From Thiobacillus sp. (lineage in GTDB: Bacteria; Pseudomonadota; Gammaproteobacteria; Burkholderiales; Thiobacillaceae), in assembly GCF_018780105.1 (NCBI RefSeq), contig NZ_JADMKC010000002.1, positions 1-64,000 on the forward strand: a DNA stretch of 64,000 bases. The letters are read 5' to 3'. A model generated the notes under the pieces. That model was not told where the DNA came from and made no database searches. It worked only from the letters and a program-made list of their open reading frames with translations. Shown here piece by piece: positions 55,284 through 64,000 of the stretch. Position 1 is the stretch's first letter; each line of letters begins with the position of its first letter. A program made the position numbers and the translations under genes.

Positions 55284-56741
55284 ATGCTGAAACTCACCGA
55301 CCCGTCATTGCTCAGGCAACAGGCGCTGATTGGCGGCGAATGGTGCGATGCCAGCGACGGCGCACACTTCGCCATACACAACCCGGCCAACGCCGAAATT
55401 GTCGGCCATGCGCCACGCTGCACGTCCAGAGACGTCGAACGTGCAATCGAGGCTGCGCACGCGGCATTTGCCGGCTGGCGCGGCCAGACCGCCAAGGCCC
55501 GCGCGCAGCTGCTGCGCCGCTGGTTCGAGCTGATGCTCGTTCACCGCGACGATCTCGCCGCGATCATGGTGAGCGAGCAAGGCAAGCCGCTCGCCGAGGC
55601 GCGCGGCGAGATCGACTACGCGGCGAGCTTCATCGAGTGGTTCGCCGAGGAAGCGCGGCGGGTGTACGGTGACGTGGTGCCGTCGCCGTGGGCGGACCGC
55701 CGCATGTTCACCCTGAAGCAGCCGCTCGGTGTGGCGGCCTTGATCACGCCATGGAATTTCCCCGCCGCGATGCTGACGCGCAAGGCTGGCGCAGCGCTCG
55801 CCGCCGGCTGCACGGTGGTGGCCAAGCCCGCTTCACAGACGCCGTTCACTGCACTGGCGCTGGCCGAACTGGCACAGCGCGCGGGCCTGCCGCCGGGCGT
55901 GCTGAACGTCGTCAGCGGCGACGCGAAAGCCATCGGCCGTGTGCTGACTTTGCACTCTCTGGTGCGTAAGGTTTCGTTCACCGGCTCGACCGCGGTGGGC
56001 AAGCAGCTGCTGGCGCAGAGCGCTGGCACCCTCAAGCACGTGTCGCTCGAGCTCGGCGGCAACGCGCCCTTCATCGTGTTCGACGATGCCGACCTCGACG
56101 CCGCGGTGGCCGGCGCGCTTGCCAGCAAGTACCGCAACAGCGGGCAGACGTGCGTGTGCGCCAATCGCGTGTTCGTGCAGGACGCGATTTACGCGGCCTT
56201 CGCCGAAAAATTCGCCGCCGCGGTGGCGCAACTGAAGGTGGGCGACGGCTTCACGTCCGGCGTGGAAACCGGCCCGCTGATCAATTCCGCTGCGCTGGAG
56301 AAAGTCGAGAGGCACATCGCCGACGCCTTGGCGCACGGCGCGACGCTACTCACTGGCGGCCACCGTCATGCGCTCGGCGGGCAGTTTTTTCAGCCGACCG
56401 TGTTGAGTCATTGCACGCCGGCCATGCAGATCTGCCGTGACGAAACCTTCGGCCCGGTGGCGCCGCTGATCCGCTTCGGCGACGAGGCCGAAGTCGTCCG
56501 CATGGCCAACGACACCGCGTTTGGGCTGGCTGCCTATGCCTACACGCGGGACCTTGGGCGTGCCTGGCGTCTGACGGAGCAGCTCGACTACGGCATGGTC
56601 GGCATCAACGCCGGGCTGATTTCCACCGCTGAGGCGGCGTTCGGCGGCGTCAAGCAATCGGGTCTGGGGCGCGAGGGTGGGCGCAGCGGCATCGACGCAT
56701 ACCTGGAAAGCAAATACGTGAACCTCGGCGGGCTGGGATAA
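55284..56741 (+). CDS. gabD: NAD(P)-dependent aldehyde dehydrogenase (succinate-semialdehyde type)
   Basis: A 485-residue aldehyde dehydrogenase closest to succinate-semialdehyde dehydrogenase GabD. Segments: PWNFPAAMLTRKAGAALAAGCTVVAKPASQTPFTA, cofactor loop SFTGSTAVGKQL, catalytic Glu in SLELGGNAPFIVFDDADLD and catalytic Cys in GQTCVCANR. The motif ETFGPVAPL and C-terminal GLGREGGRSGIDAYLE are also present. The ATG at 55284 has a G-rich ribosome site (AGGGGGG). It is followed 26 nt later by an arginase gene; the pair suggests use of amino-acid-derived nitrogen and carbon. The exact substrate could be another semialdehyde. Confidence 0.85.
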   Translation: MLKLTDPSLLRQQALIGGEWCDASDGAHFAIHNPANAEIVGHAPRCTSRDVERAIEAAHAAFAGWRGQTAKARAQLLRRWFELMLVHRDDLAAIMVSEQGKPLAEARGEIDYAASFIEWFAEEARRVYGDVVPSPWADRRMFTLKQPLGVAALITPWNFPAAMLTRKAGAALAAGCTVVAKPASQTPFTALALAELAQRAGLPPGVLNVVSGDAKAIGRVLTLHSLVRKVSFTGSTAVGKQLLAQSAGTLKHVSLELGGNAPFIVFDDADLDAAVAGALASKYRNSGQTCVCANRVFVQDAIYAAFAEKFAAAVAQLKVGDGFTSGVETGPLINSAALEKVERHIADALAHGATLLTGGHRHALGGQFFQPTVLSHCTPAMQICRDETFGPVAPLIRFGDEAEVVRMANDTAFGLAAYAYTRDLGRAWRLTEQLDYGMVGINAGLISTAEAAFGGVKQSGLGREGGRSGIDAYLESKYVNLGGLG

Positions 56742-56767
56742 GCCGCCGCGCCTGCTAGGCTGACAGC

Positions 56768-57667
56768 ATGAAGCCGGCCCCTGATTCCTCCCCACGCAGC
56801 ATCATCGTCATCGGCGCCGCCAGTGGCGCCGGCGCGCCCGATCCGGCTACCGCCGAGGGTCCGGACGCGCTGCGTCATTACCGGGTATTTCACGACACGC
56901 CGCTGCAGCACGTGGAATGGGATGCGATCCTGCGCGTGCCGCGTGCAGCGCGCGATACCCCGCTGCACGCGGTGGCGGCGTTGAGCGCCCGGCTGGCTGC
57001 CGAAGTGGCGACGGTGCTCGCGGCGGGGCATTTTCCGCTGGTGGTGGGCGGCGATCATTCCTGCGCCATCGGCACCTGGAGTGGTGTGCATCGCGCGCTC
57101 GCCGGGCGGGGGCCGATCGGCCTGATCTGGATCGACGCCCACATGGACAGCCACACCTTCGACACCACGCCGAGCGGACAGATCCACGGCATGCCACTGG
57201 CCTGTCTGCTCGGTCATGGCGAAACAGCACTCACCGCGATCGAGGGGACGGAAGCCAAGTTGCGCCCCGAGCACGTGTGCCTGATCGGTGTGCGCAGTTA
57301 CGAGGCGGGCGAAGCGGCGCTATTGCAGCGGCTGGGGGTGCGGGTGTTCGCGATGGACGAAATCCGTCGGCGCGGGCTGCTGGCGGTGTTCGATGAGGCG
57401 CTCGCCATCGTGCGGCACGGCACGGCCGGTTTCGGCGTGAGCGTGGATCTGGATGCGCTCGATCCCGACGAGGAGCCGGGCGTGGGTACGCCCGCACCCG
57501 GCGGTCTGCGCCGCGCCGAACTGGCCGGCGCGCTGTCCCGCCTGCGTGGCGATCCGGCTTTCGTGGCGATGGAAATCGTCGAGTACAACCCGCGCCGCGA
57601 TCGCGGGCACGTCACCGCCGATGCGGCGGGGGCGTTGGTCGATGCGGTGACGCCGCTGCCGCGCTAG
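56768..57667 (+). CDS. rocF: Arginase
   Basis: A 299-residue binuclear manganese hydrolase of the ureohydrolase family, which splits arginine to ornithine and urea. The metal-binding motifs are present: GGDHS (His), WIDAHMDSHT (Asp, His, Asp) and SVDLDALDPDEEPGVGTPAPGG (Asp, Asp). The Glu in MEIVEYNP is also present. The SGQIHGMPLACLLG segment and overall length favour arginase over agmatinase, but related guanidino substrates cannot be excluded. It lies 26 nt downstream of gabD. It converges on rho. Confidence 0.87.
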   Translation: MKPAPDSSPRSIIVIGAASGAGAPDPATAEGPDALRHYRVFHDTPLQHVEWDAILRVPRAARDTPLHAVAALSARLAAEVATVLAAGHFPLVVGGDHSCAIGTWSGVHRALAGRGPIGLIWIDAHMDSHTFDTTPSGQIHGMPLACLLGHGETALTAIEGTEAKLRPEHVCLIGVRSYEAGEAALLQRLGVRVFAMDEIRRRGLLAVFDEALAIVRHGTAGFGVSVDLDALDPDEEPGVGTPAPGGLRRAELAGALSRLRGDPAFVAMEIVEYNPRRDRGHVTADAAGALVDAVTPLPR

Positions 57668-57700
57668 CGGGGCAATGGGGTTGGGGTTTCCAGCGGTCGC

Positions 57701-58960
57701 TCAACCGCGCCGCATCGAGTCGAAGAAGTCGGCGTTGTTTTTGGCGGCGCGGATCTTGTCGATGAGAAACTCCATCGCTTCCATGTCGTCCATCGGATAG
57801 AGCAGCTTGCGCAGCACCCAGATCTTTTGCAGCAGTTCCTGCGGGATCAGCAGCTCTTCGCGGCGGGTGCCGGAACGGTTGACGTTGATCGCCGGATAGA
57901 GGCGGCGCTCGGCCATCTTGCGGTCGAGGTGGATTTCCAGGTTGCCGGTGCCCTTGAATTCTTCGTAGATCACGTCGTCCATGCGGCTGCCGGTTTCGAT
58001 CAGCGCGGTGGCGATGATGGTGAGGCTGCCGCCTTCTTCGATGTTGCGCGCCGCGCCGAAAAAGCGTTTGGGCTTTTGCAGCGCGTTGGCGTCGACGCCG
58101 CCGGTGAGCACCTTGCCGGAGGCCGGCTGTACGGTGTTGTAGGCGCGCGCCAGGCGGGTGATCGAGTCGAGCAGGATCACCACGTCCTTCTTGTGCTCGA
58201 CCAGACGCTTGGCGCGCTCGATCACCATTTCGGCGACCTGCACGTGGCGGCTGGCGGGTTCGTCGAAGGTGGAGGCGATCACTTCGCCGCGCACGGTACG
58301 GCTCATTTCGGTGACTTCTTCCGGGCGCTCGTCGATCAGCAGGACGAACAGCACGACGTCGGGATGGTTGGAGCTGATCGCGTGGGCGATCTGCTGCAGC
58401 ATCACGGTTTTGCCCGACTTCGGCGGCGCGACCAGCAGGCCGCGCTGGCCCTTGCCGATCGGCGCGACGATGTCGATGACGCGGCTGGTGAGGTTTTCCT
58501 CGGCCTTGATGTCGCGCTCCAGCTTGAGCGGTTCGTCCGGGTGCAGCGGGGTCAGGTTCTCGAACAGGATCTTGTTCTTGCTCGCCTCGGGCGGCTCGCC
58601 GTTGATCTTGTCGAGCTTGGTCATCGCCGAGTAGCGCTCGCCGTCCTTCGGCGTGCGAATTTCGCCTTCGATCTTGTCGCCGGTGTGCAGGTTGAAGCGG
58701 CGGATCTGCGACGGCGACACGTAGATGTCGTCGGTGTTGGCCAGGTAAGAGGTTTCCGGCGACCTTAAAAATCCGAACCCGTCCGGCAGCACTTCCAGCA
58801 CGCCATCGCCAAAAATCGTATCGCCGCGTTTGGCCACCGCTTTCAGGATGGCGAAAATCAATTCCTGTTTACGAAACCGGTTGGCGTTATCGATATTGAA
58901 AGTGGCGGCAAGCTCGAGGAGCTCGGTGATCGGTTTTAGCTTGAGTTCGGAAAGATACAT
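57701..58960 (-). CDS. rho: Transcription termination factor Rho
   Basis: Hexameric RNA-dependent helicase that ends transcription. The 419-residue product has the N-terminal [18 protein letters not shown] helical domain and the RNA-binding RNP-like segments DGFGFLRS and [10 protein letters not shown]. Walker A is [12 protein letters not shown] and Walker [17 protein letters not shown]. The R-loop and C-terminal signature are [36 protein letters not shown]. The ATG at 58960 matches the family length. The frame stays open upstream to a TTG at 59173 through a Pro/Ala-rich stretch. It follows trxA in the same direction, as in many proteobacteria, with about 196 bp between. Confidence 0.97.
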   Translation of the reverse strand: MYLSELKLKPITELLELAATFNIDNANRFRKQELIFAILKAVAKRGDTIFGDGVLEVLPDGFGFLRSPETSYLANTDDIYVSPSQIRRFNLHTGDKIEGEIRTPKDGERYSAMTKLDKINGEPPEASKNKILFENLTPLHPDEPLKLERDIKAEENLTSRVIDIVAPIGKGQRGLLVAPPKSGKTVMLQQIAHAISSNHPDVVLFVLLIDERPEEVTEMSRTVRGEVIASTFDEPASRHVQVAEMVIERAKRLVEHKKDVVILLDSITRLARAYNTVQPASGKVLTGGVDANALQKPKRFFGAARNIEEGGSLTIIATALIETGSRMDDVIYEEFKGTGNLEIHLDRKMAERRLYPAINVNRSGTRREELLIPQELLQKIWVLRKLLYPMDDMEAMEFLIDKIRAAKNNADFFDSMRRG

Positions 58961-59156
58961 GGACGGGGCCTGGAGGGGCTCGCTTGAAAGAGCCGGATGG
59001 GGGAGTGGGGAACCGGATGGGATTGTGTCGGGGTCGCCTTCAGGGCGGGCGACCGGAAGGGCATCGATGACGGGTTGCGTGACCTTGGCTTTGGACTTAG
59101 CCGGGGTGGCCGGCACGGATGGCGCTCTGGGCTCGCCGCCCAGTAAAAGCGCCTTC

Positions 59157-59483
59157 TTAGATGTTGCTGTCAACGAAAGCGGTGAGCTGTGATTTGGACA
59201 GCGCGCCGACCTTGGTGGCTTCGACGTTGCCGTTCTTGAACAGCATCAGGGTGGGGATGCCGCGAATGCCGAATTTCGGCGGGGTGGCCTGGTTTTCGTC
59301 GATGTTGAGTTTGCACACCTTGAGCTTGCCGGCGTATTCCTTGGCGACTTCGTCGAGGATGGGGGAGATCATCTTGCAGGGGCCGCACCAGTCGGCCCAG
59401 TAGTCCACCAGCACGGGCACGCCGGCTTGCAGGACTTCCTGCTCGAAGGAATCGTCGGATATGTAATGAACATGTTCGCTCAT
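59157..59483 (-). CDS. trxA: Thioredoxin 1
   Basis: A 108-residue general disulfide reductase. The active site [13 protein letters not shown] and the cis-Pro loop [14 protein letters not shown] are intact. The sequence ends LTAFVDSNI, close to E. coli TrxA in length and motif order. An AGGAG ribosome site is 8 nt before the ATG. It is divergent from fdxA and upstream of rho. Confidence 0.97.
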   Translation of the reverse strand: MSEHVHYISDDSFEQEVLQAGVPVLVDYWADWCGPCKMISPILDEVAKEYAGKLKVCKLNIDENQATPPKFGIRGIPTLMLFKNGNVEATKVGALSKSQLTAFVDSNI

Positions 59484-59665
59484 TGGTGAAGCTCCTAAAT
59501 TGAAGAGTGGGGATGGCCGGGCTCGGCCTGATGATGTGGAAGGTAATGCTGGAAAAATCGGATTTGTGCCGATATGCTACATCAAAATGAGCGCCTGCAA
59601 GTAACCGCGCGTTTCTCCCGGCAGGGTATCAGATCCCTAGCCTTAACCCTATCCGGTAAATACGA

Positions 59666-59989
59666 ATGACCTATGTTGTAGCCGAAGCCTGTGTGAAGTG
59701 CAAATACACCGATTGCGTCGATGTTTGTCCGGTCGACTGCTTCCACGAAGGCCCTAATTTCCTTGTCATCGACCCCGAGGAATGCATCGACTGTACTTTG
59801 TGCGTGGCCGAATGTCCGGTCGAGGCGATCTATGCCGAGGACGACGTGCCGGATGACCAGCGTGCCTTCATTGCGCTCAATGCCGAACTCGCCAAGCAGT
59901 GGAAAGTCATCATTGAACGCAAGGATCCGCTACCCGACGCCGACGAGTGGGCTGGCGTGAAGGACAAGCTGCAATACCTGGAACGCTGA
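59666..59989 (+). CDS. fdxA: Seven-iron ferredoxin FdxA
   Basis: A 107-residue ferredoxin with a [3Fe-4S] and a [4Fe-4S] cluster. The first cysteine run is [18 protein letters not shown], the second [17 protein letters not shown]. The C-terminal about 50 residues ([15 protein letters not shown] and [17 protein letters not shown]) are typical of the FdxA/Azotobacter type. It acts as an electron carrier in the cytoplasm. It is 6 nt upstream of the AddB-like gene; a shared transcript is likely. Confidence 0.95.
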   Translation: MTYVVAEACVKCKYTDCVDVCPVDCFHEGPNFLVIDPEECIDCTLCVAECPVEAIYAEDDVPDDQRAFIALNAELAKQWKVIIERKDPLPDADEWAGVKDKLQYLER

Positions 59990-59995
59990 AATCCT

Positions 59996-62677
59996 GTGGC
60001 GATCGCCACAATTTCATTGAAGCCCGACCGGCAGGGCGCGTCACTGCCCGCCGCCGTTGCCCGCCACCTGCTCGACCACCACGCTGACCGCCTGCCCGAT
60101 TTATCCGGGTTGACGGTACTTGTCCCCAACCAGCGCGCCGGGCAGGATTTTGCCCGGCTGCTGGCGCAGGCGGCCGGGTTGCCTGTACTGATTCCACCGC
60201 ACATCGTGCCGCTCAAGAGTTGGGCGGCGGACATGGCGGACGCCCGCCCTGGCGAACCGCAGGCGCGGCGGCTGGCGCGTCTGCATGGCGTGCTGCGGCG
60301 TGAGGCATGGCTGGGAAATGTCGACAAGTGGGCGCTCGCCAACGAATTGCTGGGTTTGGCCGATGAACTGTCCGCCGCGCGGCTGGGCGGCGATGTCGGT
60401 TCGCAGATCCGCGCCCTGCAGACGGCTGCGCTCGACCGCGAAACGGCGCTGATCGAGGCAGTGTGGCAGGCGCTCAACACCGGCGGCAACGACCCGCAGG
60501 CGCGTTATGCGGCAGCGCTCGAGCGCGTGCTGGCGCAACTCGCGGGCGCGCCGCGCCCGCTGTACGGCTATGCGCTGGGCACGCTGACAGCAGTTGAGCA
60601 GCAGTTTCTCGAGCGCTGCGCCGGCCACACGGCGGTCACGCTGTTTGAGCTTGCCACCGATTCAAGCGCGCTGACGCATAGCCTGCAGCAGGCCTGGCAG
60701 TGCGTCGAGCCTCCCATCGTGGTGCGTGCCGCCGGGTTGGCGAGCGCTTACACAAATACGCCGGTGGCGGCGCGCATCTGCCTGAATCCTGCGCCGCATC
60801 TCGAAGCCGAGGCGCGCGCGATTGCCACCTGGGTGGCGCTGCAGCTGCAGGATGGCAAACGCGACCTCGCGCTGATTGCGCTGGACCGCGAGACGGCGCG
60901 CCGCGTGCGCGCGCTGCTCGAACGCATGGCAGTGCGGGTGGCCGACGAGACCGGCTGGACGCTGTCGACCACGGCCGCCGCCGCGGTAATCGACCGCTGG
61001 CTCGAATGCGTGGCGAGCGACTTTCCGCATACCGAATTGCTCGACTTGTTGAAGTCGCCCTTCCTGCTGGGTGAACTGGCGCTGCGGCAGGATGCGGTGC
61101 TGCAGCTCGAACTCGCACTGCGACGGCAGGGGGTGGCGCAGGGCATGGCCGACATCCAGCGGCTGGCGCAGGGCCAGTTTGGCGCGCTGCCGCCGTGGCT
61201 GGCCGCGCTGTTTGGCGCACGCCAGAAATTTACCCAGACACGCGCGCCGCTGGCTGTCTGGGTGGCCCGCCTGCTGGATAGTCTCGTTCAGCTCGACGCC
61301 AGCTTGCAGGCTGACGCCGCGGGCGCCCAGGTGCTGGAGACGCTGGAAAGCCTGCGTCAGGATCTCGGCGACGACAGCGAAAAATACAGCTTCGGCGAAT
61401 GGCGGCGCTGGCTCAATCTGGCGCTGGAGTCGGCGAACTTCAGCGACGCCAGCGTGGCCAGCAGCATCGTGCTGACGTCGCTGCCTGCCGCGCGCGGGCG
61501 CGTGTTCGAAGCGATCGCCGTCATCGGCGCCGACGCGCGTCACCTGCCGGCGGCGCCGGCGCCCGGCTTGTTCAGCCAGGCCACCCGCGCGCAGCTGGGC
61601 CTGAGCACGGCGGCTGCCGAAGCCGCGGCGGCCACCGCCGATCTGATCCAATTGCTTGGTCAGGGCAATGCCTTGCTAAGCTGGCAAGCCTGGCACGACG
61701 ACGAACCCAATCCCGCGTCGCCGCTGGTACTGCGTCTGCAGGCGCTGCATCTGGCCGCGTGGGGCAGCGACCTGCCGCAGCAGGGCGGCGCCGAGCCGCC
61801 GGCCTGTTCCAGTTCCTTGCCCAGCACCTGCACGCAGGCGGCACCCGCGGTGCAGGCCGCGCAACTGCCGCAGCGCTATGCGCCCACGGCCTACCAGACC
61901 CTGCTCGATTGCCCGTACCGGTTCTTTGTCAAAAGCGTGCTGGGCATCCGCGAGCTCGACGAAGCCGACGATGCGCTCGACAAGAGCGATTACGGCAACG
62001 CCCTGCATCGCATTCTCAAAAACTTTCATGACCGCCAGCCGCCGGTCGAGCGTGCCGCCGCCCTGGCGTACCTGGGCGAAGTGTCCGCTGCCGAATTTGC
62101 GGGCTTGCCGGCGTATACCGCGACGGTCTGGGCCCGGCGCTGGGCTGCCATTCAGCCCGCCTATGTGGACGCCTGGCTGGCGAGCGAGGCCGCGGGCTGG
62201 CGCTATCAGTCGGGCGAAACGGCATTCGAGATGCCGTACGCGGTCGCCGGGCTGGGCGAAATCACCCTGCATGGCCGCATCGACCGTGTCGACCGGCGCA
62301 CCGATGCCGGCGGCGGCGAGGCGCTGGCCGTCATCGACTATAAAACCGGTGCGTCACAAGGCCTGAAAGCCCGCCTCAAAAATCCTGCCGAGGCGGTTCA
62401 GCTGCCGTTTTACGCCTGGCTGGCCGAGGCCGCTGCGGCCTATCTGCCGATCAACGAAACGCCGGTCGTGTCGCTGGCACTCGATGGGGAAACCGATATC
62501 GACGCGATCTGCCGCCGCCTGCCGGCGTTGCTGGCCGCGATGGCCGCGGGCGCGGCGTTGCCCGCTGGCGGCGTCGATGGCATGTGCCAGCATTGCGAGG
62601 CGCGCGGACTGTGCCGCAAGGGAATGTGGGAGGAAGCTGCAGCGGCGCCCGCTGCAGCCGGGAAAGCCGCTTATTGA
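59996..62677 (+). CDS. AddB-like PD-(D/E)XK nuclease with Fe-S motif
   Basis: An 893-residue protein resembling AddB-type 'inactivated helicase' plus nuclease proteins. The N-terminal and central region (1 to about 620) has a degenerate superfamily-1 helicase look (LTVLVPNQRAGQDFARLLA, HIVPLKSWAADMADARPG) with no intact Walker A. The C-terminal domain (about 635-890) is a RecB-family nuclease. It has YQTLLDCPYRFFVKSVLGI, DYGNALHRILKNFHD, GRIDRVDRR and VIDYKTG with the Asp and Lys of the catalytic site. The Cys in DCPYRFF and the CQHCEARGLC set can hold a [4Fe-4S] cluster. Start is a GTG 6 nt after fdxA. No addA helicase gene is next to it. Confidence 0.82.
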   Translation: MAIATISLKPDRQGASLPAAVARHLLDHHADRLPDLSGLTVLVPNQRAGQDFARLLAQAAGLPVLIPPHIVPLKSWAADMADARPGEPQARRLARLHGVLRREAWLGNVDKWALANELLGLADELSAARLGGDVGSQIRALQTAALDRETALIEAVWQALNTGGNDPQARYAAALERVLAQLAGAPRPLYGYALGTLTAVEQQFLERCAGHTAVTLFELATDSSALTHSLQQAWQCVEPPIVVRAAGLASAYTNTPVAARICLNPAPHLEAEARAIATWVALQLQDGKRDLALIALDRETARRVRALLERMAVRVADETGWTLSTTAAAAVIDRWLECVASDFPHTELLDLLKSPFLLGELALRQDAVLQLELALRRQGVAQGMADIQRLAQGQFGALPPWLAALFGARQKFTQTRAPLAVWVARLLDSLVQLDASLQADAAGAQVLETLESLRQDLGDDSEKYSFGEWRRWLNLALESANFSDASVASSIVLTSLPAARGRVFEAIAVIGADARHLPAAPAPGLFSQATRAQLGLSTAAAEAAAATADLIQLLGQGNALLSWQAWHDDEPNPASPLVLRLQALHLAAWGSDLPQQGGAEPPACSSSLPSTCTQAAPAVQAAQLPQRYAPTAYQTLLDCPYRFFVKSVLGIRELDEADDALDKSDYGNALHRILKNFHDRQPPVERAAALAYLGEVSAAEFAGLPAYTATVWARRWAAIQPAYVDAWLASEAAGWRYQSGETAFEMPYAVAGLGEITLHGRIDRVDRRTDAGGGEALAVIDYKTGASQGLKARLKNPAEAVQLPFYAWLAEAAAAYLPINETPVVSLALDGETDIDAICRRLPALLAAMAAGAALPAGGVDGMCQHCEARGLCRKGMWEEAAAAPAAAGKAAY

Positions 62678-63822
62678 GGGCTGGACACGGTTTCCAGCGT
62701 CACCCACTTGCCGTCCTTCACCTGATACAGCGTCACGGCGCCGCCGGTGATGTCGCCCTTGGCATCGAAGCGCACCCGCCCGGTCACGCCCTGATGGTCG
62801 GTCTTGGGCAGCTCGGCCAGATACTTGGCGGGATCGCTGGAGCCGGCGCGTTTCATCGCTTCCGTCAGCACATACATGGCGTCGTAGGCGTAGGGCGCGT
62901 AGTTCTGGATCTTGCCGTACTTGGCTTCGAACTTGGTCTTGAACGCCGCGCCGCCCGGCATGACGTCGAGCGGCAGACCGGGGTTGGAGGCGATGACGCC
63001 TTCGGCATCGGCGCCGGCCAGCTCGATGAACTTGGGCGTCTGCGTGCCGTCGCCGCTGAGGAATTGCGCGCCCATGCCGAGCTGTTTCATCTGCTTGGCC
63101 ATCGGTGCAGCCTGCGGGTCCATGCCGCCGAAGAAAACCAGGTCGGGCGCTTTGCCCTTGATGGAGGTCAGGATGGCCATGAAGTCGGTGGCACGGTCGG
63201 AGGTATATTCGCGCGCCACCACTTCGGCGCCGGCAGCCTTGGCGGCTTTTTCGACTTCGTCGGCCAGGCCCTGGCCGTAGGCGGTGCGGTCGTCGATGAT
63301 GGCGACTTTCTTCGCGCCGAGTTGGGTCGCTGCAAAATTGCCGAGCACGCTGCCTTGCTGCGCGTCATTGGTCATCACGCGGAAGGCGGTCTTGTAGCCG
63401 GAGGCGGTGTAGGCGACGGCGGTGGCCGAAGGCGAAATCTGCGGAATGCCGCCCTCGGAATAAATCCTTGAAGCGGGGATGGTGGAGCCGGAATTGAGAT
63501 GGCCGATCACCCCGGCCACGCCTTCGTCCACCAGCTTTTGCGCCACCGTGGTGGCAGTTTTGGGGTCGGCGGCATCGTCCTCGCTTTTCATTTCGAGCAC
63601 GACTTTCTTGCCGCCGAGGGTGAATCCGGCGGCGTTGATTTCATCCAGCGCCAGGCGGGCGCCGTTTTCATTGTCCTTGCCGAGGTGCGCCTGCGGGCCG
63701 GTGAGTGGCGACACCTGGCCGATGAAGACCACCTGATCGCCATTTTGCTGGGGCTTGTCGCCGCATCCGGCGATCAGGGCGGCAACGGCCAGAGCCGCAA
63801 AACTGAGTGTGAAGCGTGTCAT
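62671..63822 (-). CDS. Branched-chain amino acid-type ABC transporter binding lipoprotein (LivK-like)
   Basis: A 383-residue binding protein of the Leu/Ile/Val-binding family. A lipobox (LAVAALIAGCG) indicates a lipid-anchored periplasmic protein. Body motifs are IGQVSPLTGPQAHLGKDNENGARLALDEINAAG and GVIGHLNSGSTIPASRIYSEGGIPQISPSATA. The AIIDDRTAYGQGLADEVEKAAK and PYAYDAMYVLTEAMKRAG segments also match. The actual ligand may be an amino acid or small amide. No transporter permeases are in the window; they could lie beyond. It converges with the AddB-like gene and overlaps it by 7 nt. The ATG at 63822 gives the correct signal sequence. Confidence 0.9.
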   Translation of the reverse strand: MTRFTLSFAALAVAALIAGCGDKPQQNGDQVVFIGQVSPLTGPQAHLGKDNENGARLALDEINAAGFTLGGKKVVLEMKSEDDAADPKTATTVAQKLVDEGVAGVIGHLNSGSTIPASRIYSEGGIPQISPSATAVAYTASGYKTAFRVMTNDAQQGSVLGNFAATQLGAKKVAIIDDRTAYGQGLADEVEKAAKAAGAEVVAREYTSDRATDFMAILTSIKGKAPDLVFFGGMDPQAAPMAKQMKQLGMGAQFLSGDGTQTPKFIELAGADAEGVIASNPGLPLDVMPGGAAFKTKFEAKYGKIQNYAPYAYDAMYVLTEAMKRAGSSDPAKYLAELPKTDHQGVTGRVRFDAKGDITGGAVTLYQVKDGKWVTLETVSSPQ

Positions 63823-63912
63823 GTCTGGCTTTCCGCAATCGAAATTGAACGCAGGATTTATACCATAAGCCCGTCGTGCGCCGGCTACCCGCAAATGGCC
63901 GCGCCAGAAACG

Positions 63913-63939
63913 ACAAGGCCGACGCGAGGTCGGCCTTGT
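63913..63939 (-). terminator. Probable terminator of the cytochrome-like gene at the window edge
   Basis: Stem ACAAGGCCGAC (63913-63923) and GTCGGCCTTGT (63929-63939) with a 5-nt loop. Read leftwards it is followed by CGTTTCT. It lies 18 bp after the stop codon of the partial gene. Confidence 0.75.
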
Positions 63940-63957
63940 GCGGCGGTGCCGGATGAA

Positions 63958-64000
63958 TTACTTCAGCGTCAGAATCCAGGCCACGATCGTGTTCAGATCG
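63958..64000 (-). CDS. Partial CDS, C-terminus of a probable cytochrome c
   Basis: Only the last 14 codons and the stop are inside the window. The reading DLNTIVAWILTLK resembles the C-terminal helix of small class I cytochromes c (c5/c551 type: ...IVxWILxLK). The haem motif lies outside the window, so the assignment is tentative. It is followed by a clear hairpin terminator. Confidence 0.5.
   Translation of the reverse strand, partial: DLNTIVAWILTLK

Overview
The window (about 64 kb, GC-rich) is a chromosomal origin segment of a betaproteobacterium, most likely a sulfur-oxidising relative of Thiobacillus. This rests on three things seen in the sequence. The gene order is yidC-rnpA-rpmH / dnaA-dnaN-gyrB with perfect DnaA boxes. 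The protein sequences have a betaproteobacterial character. A TsdA-type thiosulfate dehydrogenase is present. The genus is an inference; no rRNA gene is in the window. No insertion sequence, prophage or CRISPR array was seen.

Layout. 1-7643: replication core, with rpmH, rnpA and yidC leftwards, dnaA, dnaN and gyrB rightwards, and an AT-rich DnaA-box region between dnaA and dnaN as probable oriC. 7644-9543: gene-poor, with a terminator, an isolated DnaA box, a PilZ protein and a small Cys protein. 9544-15380: a GNAT acetyltransferase, a Lys/Ala-rich ribbon-helix-helix-like protein, and divergent from it a two-gene operon coding a PhoU/DUF47-like protein and a shortened PPDK-like phosphotransferase; then a DUF3562 protein and a flavodoxin-fold oxidoreductase. 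15507-20028: a GGDEF-EAL protein translationally coupled to a PhnD-like binding protein, then tsdA. 20036-27290: cell wall (DacB), a DUF4136 lipoprotein, an HDOD-GAF protein, a TviB/TviC-like nucleotide-sugar pair and an S1C-type protease.

27296-33378 is a six-gene leftward operon: cytochrome c'-like protein, membrane-fusion adaptor, FtsX-type permease, ABC ATPase, beta-CASP nuclease and phospholipase A (OMPLA). 33530-35542 holds four small exported proteins, three of low complexity, next to a divergent OmpR/EnvZ-type two-component system (35757-37798). A shared 15-bp motif lies upstream of two of these proteins and of the response regulator. 37808-46793: bioA, CIRCE-controlled groESL, a DEDDh exonuclease, an acetate-permease module (actP-yjcH) with a CBS/DUF294 protein, and tRNA-Phe. 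46895-51152: a response regulator-PAS-GGDEF-EAL protein and an HDOD histidine kinase. 51310-57667: PBP7-like endopeptidase, AEC transporter, GarR-like dehydrogenase with a half-size hydroxypyruvate-reductase-like protein, YceI, aldehyde dehydrogenase and arginase. 57701-64000: rho, trxA, fdxA, an AddB-like Fe-S nuclease without a visible AddA partner, a LivK-type binding protein and the 3' end of a probable cytochrome c gene.

The regions most worth a second look are the PPDK-like/DUF47-like operon with its divergent DNA-binding-like gene, the two-component system with its exported low-complexity proteins and shared operator-like motif, and the six-gene cytochrome/exporter/nuclease/phospholipase operon. 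Signalling genes are dense: two GGDEF-EAL proteins, one PilZ protein, two HDOD proteins and two histidine kinases.
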